Notes under the pieces: generated by a model
What the model saw: only the letters and a program-made list of their open reading frames with translations
Told to the model about the DNA's origin: nothing
The model's database searches: none
Translations under genes and position numbers: made by a program
NCBI RefSeq assembly: GCF_900177345.1
Contig: NZ_FWZT01000034.1
Span: 1 to 56,003, forward strand
Length of the DNA stretch: 56,003 nt
From: Pseudobacteriovorax antillogorgiicola
Lineage (GTDB): Bacteria > Bdellovibrionota_B > Oligoflexia > Oligoflexales > Oligoflexaceae
Reading direction: 5' to 3'
Part shown: one piece after another, positions 51,765-56,003 of the stretch
Layout: each line of letters starts with the position of its first letter
Numbering within the stretch: position 1 is the stretch's first letter

Positions 51765-53000
51765 ATGCAATACCTTGTTGGGCTATTACTGCTATTAGCC
51801 TGGTCATCCGGCGCATCAGCTAAAAACTTGGTCCTTAGGTCAGACGAATCCAAGTTCGCGATTCCCCTCGATCAGTTCTCCATCGATATTCAGTGGCTAG
51901 GACCAGACACCATTCCGATGTTTATTTCGATCTCCCAAGGCTCATTAACCTGGAAGAAACTCGATGATGGCAATAAATTGCCACAACTCATCATTTCAAT
52001 TCATATGGAAGAATCTGAAGCCACACATTTTGTTTATCAGGGCCGATCGTTTATCCCTGAGAAAAAAGAGAGCCACCATATTTACATCACCGTTGATGTT
52101 TTTTCTTTAGATGCCGTTGATATTGTACAAGAGGGGCGGAAAATCGGAGAGATCAAAGTTTCCCCTGACATTGAGTTCTTCACCCAGCGTTATGTCTATA
52201 TCGATCATTCATGTTCGCCTTTTCAATTGGAGCTGGATCATACCCTAGATTTGTTTACATCGATCAGCTGCCATTTCTACCCCAATCACACAAGGCGGGG
52301 AGTCTTGGATGTTTTCTACCTACCCGCAGAAAGTCGACTGCCTGATCGCAGCCCCCCACCCTATCAGTTACAGCTCACTGGTCAGGGTGAAACCGACATA
52401 AATCTACTCCGCTATAAAAAGCCTTTTAAGGTAAAGCTTAAGGCAAAAGTACCAACTTACGTTGCTAAACTGAAGACAGCCCTGGGATTTGGACCATATT
52501 ATTTTAAGGCCCAGGACGGCGATGAGGATGTCCCTGAGCACCTTACCGCAGCGTACATGATCTATGGGCGCTATGACCTAACACCCACCACATCGATTCG
52601 CTTCTTTGATGCCCTTCTTAATTCCGGCCCTGTATTCAACAATTTCGGTGCTTACTTCGCTTATGAGTTAGGCTCCACCAACAATCGTCGCCTTAGCTTC
52701 GTACCCTTACTTGGCTTCCAAGAGATTTCGTTTCGATATCGAGAACAGGGAAAGCTGCTCCATCAGGGAATCTTCCCTCAAGGAGGTGAAGTGGTGTATC
52801 GCCATGCATTTGACATGAAGAACTATCACTTGATCTATGGTATGTTTTTGTCGACGTCCTCAACGGTGAGCTATGAGAATATCTGGCTTCGTTTTGGAAG
52901 AAAGATCTTTTGGGAGCTGAATTGGATCGGTTGGAAATTTGACGAGCGTAGTGCTCAGATGTGGGGACTTTCTGTAGGAGTCCCCTTTTTATCCTTCTAA
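51765..53000 (+). CDS. Predicted secreted/outer-membrane protein, family unknown
   Basis: The protein has 411 residues with a signal peptide (MQYLVGLLLLLAWSSGASA). The first half is beta-rich and contains two Cys (SCSPF, SCHFY). The last 170 residues alternate hydrophobic and polar residues and end in LSVGVPFLSF, with a terminal Phe, which suits an outer-membrane barrel. I recognise no family. It is divergent from the siderophore operon, which could mean shared control but shows no Fur box of its own. The ribosome site before ATG 51765 is weak. Confidence 0.65.
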   Translation: MQYLVGLLLLLAWSSGASAKNLVLRSDESKFAIPLDQFSIDIQWLGPDTIPMFISISQGSLTWKKLDDGNKLPQLIISIHMEESEATHFVYQGRSFIPEKKESHHIYITVDVFSLDAVDIVQEGRKIGEIKVSPDIEFFTQRYVYIDHSCSPFQLELDHTLDLFTSISCHFYPNHTRRGVLDVFYLPAESRLPDRSPPPYQLQLTGQGETDINLLRYKKPFKVKLKAKVPTYVAKLKTALGFGPYYFKAQDGDEDVPEHLTAAYMIYGRYDLTPTTSIRFFDALLNSGPVFNNFGAYFAYELGSTNNRRLSFVPLLGFQEISFRYREQGKLLHQGIFPQGGEVVYRHAFDMKNYHLIYGMFLSTSSTVSYENIWLRFGRKIFWELNWIGWKFDERSAQMWGLSVGVPFLSF

Positions 53001-53019
53001 ACCGGAAGCATATCTTGAT

Positions 53020-53871
53020 TTAGTCTGATTGAGAGCTATCATCACAGCGACTCCACAGAATCTCTGTGGTACTTTCCAGTTGCCCAGTGAGTGAATCAAC
53101 GGTAAAAAAGCCTTCTCGATCCAACCCGCCATTGAGTCCAATCTCGGTATGAATCACCAGTTCTTCAGTGCCGTCGCAAGATGATTTAAAAGAATCTTGC
53201 CAATCAAAAGGTGCAGTATACGACTCATCGATTGGTCCTGGGATAACAAGCTCTGCTGATCCAAAGTTACTACCGTTAGTCCCATAGCTCGCTAATATCT
53301 GAGCAGATACACCTTCCTCTAGAAACACTGCTCCTCGATAAGCCGTATTCAGAAGCGTAAACGACCATCCCTGAGGATATTTTAAGGTTAGGGAAACTTC
53401 ACAGTCCCGTAATTGGCCTTGTTCACCTTGTACTTTCTCAACGATAAACTCGGAATATACCACATCGAAAGCCATGCCATCCTCTGCAAGATTTACGAGT
53501 GTGCTCCCTGCTGGACAGCCATCGCCTTCAAAGGTGATAGAATCTATGCTTACTCCATTCATGATTCCATTCTGCCCCGGATCATTGCCTTGGGTGGGAT
53601 CTTGATCATCAACATCCTCATATGGATCTTCGTTGAGGTCAGCATCGTCATCGTTAGAAAGGTCTTGCTCTTGCCCTTGCTCATCTCCTAGCTGGTCATC
53701 AATTATTAGGTCGGGTTCTTCAATAACACCTTTATCGATAGGATCTTCAACAGTCCCAGTATCGAGTGAGTTGAGATCTTCCACAACTTCACTTGTATTT
53801 TGTAAGTCTTGTTTAGTCTTTTCTGGAGAACAAGAGATAATCAAAATGGCTAGAAATAGATAGCGTAACAT
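53020..53871 (-). CDS. DUF4360-domain lipoprotein with acidic linker
   Basis: The protein has 283 residues. The lipobox AILIISC is followed by an unusually acidic tether of about 85 residues (for example DDQLGDEQGQEQDLSNDDD). A DUF4360-like domain follows: FEGDGCPAGST, FDVVYSEFIVEK, LRDCEVSLTLKYPQGWSFTLLNTAYRGAVFLEEG, FKSSCDGTEELVIHT and WSRCDD. The four Cys line up with those of the protein at 14198-14821. ATG 53871 follows CGGAG. Confidence 0.78.
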   Translation of the reverse strand: MLRYLFLAILIISCSPEKTKQDLQNTSEVVEDLNSLDTGTVEDPIDKGVIEEPDLIIDDQLGDEQGQEQDLSNDDDADLNEDPYEDVDDQDPTQGNDPGQNGIMNGVSIDSITFEGDGCPAGSTLVNLAEDGMAFDVVYSEFIVEKVQGEQGQLRDCEVSLTLKYPQGWSFTLLNTAYRGAVFLEEGVSAQILASYGTNGSNFGSAELVIPGPIDESYTAPFDWQDSFKSSCDGTEELVIHTEIGLNGGLDREGFFTVDSLTGQLESTTEILWSRCDDSSQSD

Positions 53872-54052
53872 CAGCGCAACTCCGGGTAATCAGCGGTCGT
53901 CATGAACCAAATTGCAAAACCTTACCCAAAGGAATTTCTACCCTAAATACCCTAATTTCATTCATATTTTAGTGTCTGGAGCTGGATGAGTCGGCCAGGC
54001 TATTGAAAGCTACGTGAACAGGTGCTCAGGTCATGAACACCTGATGAGGTGA

Positions 54053-54988
54053 TCAAGGACTTACAACCTCCAGATCATAGTTAGATGTAACCTGGATCGC
54101 CCCAATCAAGAAATTATCAATGCTATTTCCAGAAGGCATTCCAGCCACAACTTGAATTTCAAGCTCTTGTTGATCGAGTTCTATCGCTTCCATAGCCATA
54201 AACTCTGTCGCGGACGGTGGAATCGTGACCGTTCGAACAAGTTCACCGTCTATCCTAATTTCCACACGATTGAGAGGACCGGCACTGGAAGCTGATAGAC
54301 CGCAGATATTAACGAGCTTGATTTGGTTGATAAATGTTGGTCGGGTTGCCTTCACAGTGGCGATTGACGTTGTGCCAACAGCAGTAGAAAGGATCTGCAA
54401 TTGAGCTTGGCTACAGTTTGCATTAGCAGCGGCATTAAAATTACCGCCATCGCCAAAAGCAGCATTAGTATTAAGCATGGCAGTACTGGCTAACTCAAGG
54501 CTTGAATCAGCATCTGCACCGACAGCGCTAAGATCAGCCTCGTAGTTTGGCATATAAGCTGGCAAGACATATTCTAAAACAAGGTCCTTTTCAAGCTTCA
54601 TCGCTACCAATATAGGCTTTCCCTTATCAAAGTTTCGACTCGACAGTTCGAGCTGATATGGCAATCCCTGATCACGATCGACATAAAATGAAAGCTCCTG
54701 TGAAACCCCACCTTGGTTTGCCACGAACTTTGCGTCTAGGTCTAAAATTTCTGTTTCATCATTGGCAGCCAAACACTGAACTCGCATGGTATCGGCAGGA
54801 CTATCTGATTCTCCATACACACAGCTGAGAAAGGCTCCTCCAACCATCACAGGCTCCGTGACTCCCGCTTGGTCAGCCGAGCTGGAATCACCTGGTTGGC
54901 TCTTGATGTCACCAGAAAGCTGACTGCTTTCGTTACAGGCCGTTACCAAAGTTATGATCACCATTAATATAAAGTACGACTGCCTCAT
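54053..54988 (-). CDS. Lipoprotein sharing the Cys motif of the 24.7-kb protein
   Basis: The protein has 311 residues with lipobox LVTAC. A short linker leads to GAFLSCVYGESDSPADTM, then RVQCLAANDETEILDLDAKF, the same G-x-L-x-C...C-x-x-x-N-D-E pattern as in the lipoproteins at 24722 and 55323. The C-terminal half is beta-rich with two more Cys (ANCSQAQ, NICGL). The function is unknown. ATG 54988 follows GGGGCGCAGA directly; the frame is open four codons further. Confidence 0.72.
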   Translation of the reverse strand: MRQSYFILMVIITLVTACNESSQLSGDIKSQPGDSSSADQAGVTEPVMVGGAFLSCVYGESDSPADTMRVQCLAANDETEILDLDAKFVANQGGVSQELSFYVDRDQGLPYQLELSSRNFDKGKPILVAMKLEKDLVLEYVLPAYMPNYEADLSAVGADADSSLELASTAMLNTNAAFGDGGNFNAAANANCSQAQLQILSTAVGTTSIATVKATRPTFINQIKLVNICGLSASSAGPLNRVEIRIDGELVRTVTIPPSATEFMAMEAIELDQQELEIQVVAGMPSGNSIDNFLIGAIQVTSNYDLEVVSP

Positions 54989-55322
54989 TCTGCGCCCCAA
55001 ATTCGATTGAACGATGTCCTTATTTCTGATCGGCTCAGCAGATTTCTTTCTCGACTTCTAGTTTCTAATTCGAATTTCAGCGGTGGAGTTGAACGCTTAC
55101 AATCGCTAATGCTTTCTATTTAGCAGGGAAGACTTATTTTTTAGAGCGATTTTAGGAGGCTGATCATTACGCCAGATCATAATTGAAGACTAGAAAATAT
55201 TTCCTTTCAAGTGTTGAAACAGAGATATCAACGGAGTATTTCCAAAGGCATTCAAGCTATTTAACAACATTTTTCAACTATTACAGCGCCGTAACCGATC
55301 CGGAAAACAGGAGGCCATGACC
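54989..55322. other. Intergenic region between divergent lipoprotein genes
   Basis: These 334 bp hold no recognisable gene. An AGGAGG-like site near 55155 has no open frame after it. Promoters for both paralogous lipoproteins should lie here. Confidence 0.4.
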
Positions 55323-55955
55323 ATGAATCAATTCATACAAAACCTTTTCTGGGCACTAGCATTTGCACCGTTTACTGTGTCATGCAATAGCGCAGGTAGC
55401 TGGACGCAGAAGCAAGATAAAGATGAGCAAATCGAAGCCAGTGTTGATCATGGTGCGGAAGCCAGTATAGAAATCGAGCTGGATGCCGAACAGGCCGAAG
55501 CAATACAACCTCCTCAAAATGTAACAGGCTCCTATCTCGCTTGCCAAATCATCTCAACAGACGCAGCCAATAACAGTGACATCGGTTGCCAGATCGCCGA
55601 CGAGCAAGGGCAGTTGGATCTTAGTCGGGCTGCTTCCGCAGAGTGGTCTGTAATACCTTCTAGTAATACGACCGCTACAATTATAGGGAATCTACCCGTT
55701 AGTAGCAGCTTGCATCACTATCGATTTAGTATTCAAACCACTCAAACCCTTGCTGACATTCAATCCCAAGTTCTTATCAGCGCTAGCTACACGAAGAATA
55801 TAGAGGCTGAAGCCCAAGCAATAGAAGCCAAACTAGGGGATGCCATCAGCCGAGAATTAAAGCCCATACCCGACCGGGTTTGCTTCTATGAGCACGAGGA
55901 CTATCTTGTTACTATGAGAACTATTGTTTTCAACGATTTTAAAACCATAGCCTAG
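55323..55955 (+). CDS. Short lipoprotein of the Cys-motif family
   Basis: The protein has 210 residues. The lipobox is TVSC in FAPFTVSCNSAG. After a charged linker it has GSYLACQIISTDAANNSD, then IGCQIADEQGQLDLS, matching the shared motif. It is shorter than its two relatives and ends after about 140 residues of that domain, lacking their C-terminal beta-rich half. It may be the minimal form or a truncated copy. ATG 55323 lies eight bases after GGAGG; an ATG two codons earlier is too close to that site. It is divergent from its paralogue at 54053. Confidence 0.68.
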   Translation: MNQFIQNLFWALAFAPFTVSCNSAGSWTQKQDKDEQIEASVDHGAEASIEIELDAEQAEAIQPPQNVTGSYLACQIISTDAANNSDIGCQIADEQGQLDLSRAASAEWSVIPSSNTTATIIGNLPVSSSLHHYRFSIQTTQTLADIQSQVLISASYTKNIEAEAQAIEAKLGDAISRELKPIPDRVCFYEHEDYLVTMRTIVFNDFKTIA

Positions 55956-56003
55956 TAAATACATAATTGCAGCAGGATACGAGATATTTCAAAGCTTGAT
56001 ATA

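Noticed and set aside
1-56003. CRISPR arrays, tRNA or rRNA genes, IS elements with transposase, prophage genes
   Set aside because: None was recognised by eye on either strand. A tRNA or rRNA model search would be decisive.

Overview
The window looks like chromosomal DNA of a free-living Gram-negative bacterium. It has a TonB-dependent receptor with a PepSY-type inner-membrane partner, many lipoproteins with lipoboxes, Gcw_chp/TorF-type and other predicted outer-membrane proteins, type IV pilin-like proteins and several CheA-like hybrid kinases. Gene density is high and base composition moderate. The mix of DUF4360 proteins, Asp-rich lipoproteins, HPt-ATPase kinases and c-type cytochromes suggests the Bdellovibrionota/Oligoflexia or another deltaproteobacterial-type lineage. 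That placement is inference, because no rRNA or tRNA gene is present.

Layout. 1-6.3 kb: the 3' end of an unidentified gene, a TPR/HPt/ATPase kinase, a polysaccharide-deacetylase-like protein, a secreted-protein pseudogene and a CBS-pair protein. Two inverted copies of a short element with 13-bp terminal inverted repeats bracket this stretch. 6.3-11.4 kb: the most unusual locus. A choline/carnitine acyltransferase homologue, a DMT exporter and an outer-membrane protein form an apparent operon. It is divergent from a transporter strikingly like the animal high-affinity choline transporter CHT1. 11.6-18.2 kb: a secreted protein-glutaminase-like enzyme, a small Cys-containing secreted protein, a heme-oxygenase-like diiron protein, DUF4360 and PepSY-like secreted proteins, then a cytochrome P460 lipoprotein / ECF sigma / NrsF-type anti-sigma operon with its own SigF-like promoter. 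18.3-24.4 kb: a hairpin-rich leader with a small ORF, a large conserved protein of unknown function, a methyltransferase, an HDAC-family amidohydrolase and a membrane HPt/ATPase kinase.

24.7-34.6 kb: lipoproteins, a pentapeptide-repeat protein, a diheme peroxidase paired with a beta-helix/cytochrome c fusion, two glycosyltransferases, a YHYH lipoprotein and two pseudopilin-like proteins. 34.7-40.6 kb: PilZ and CheY-like regulators, folE, msrB, a secreted tandem-CBM21 protein, a ceramidase-like membrane protein, a relic fragment and hflX. 40.9-51.5 kb: a tightly packed minus-strand siderophore operon (PepSY protein, receptor, MFS exporter, iucA, iucB, iucC, iucD) behind a convincing Fur-box promoter; the gene set and order predict aerobactin or a close relative. 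51.8-56 kb: a predicted secreted/outer-membrane protein and three lipoproteins. Two of these share a short Cys-containing N-terminal motif with the lipoprotein at 24.7 kb.

The strongest candidate for a new system is the 6.3-11.4 kb locus: sodium-coupled choline-type uptake, acyl transfer, and possible export through the inner and outer membranes. The acyltransferase keeps the catalytic His motif. It has Ser where carnitine enzymes have their carboxylate-binding Arg, but it also lacks recognisable CoA-binding lysines, so its substrate and activity are open.
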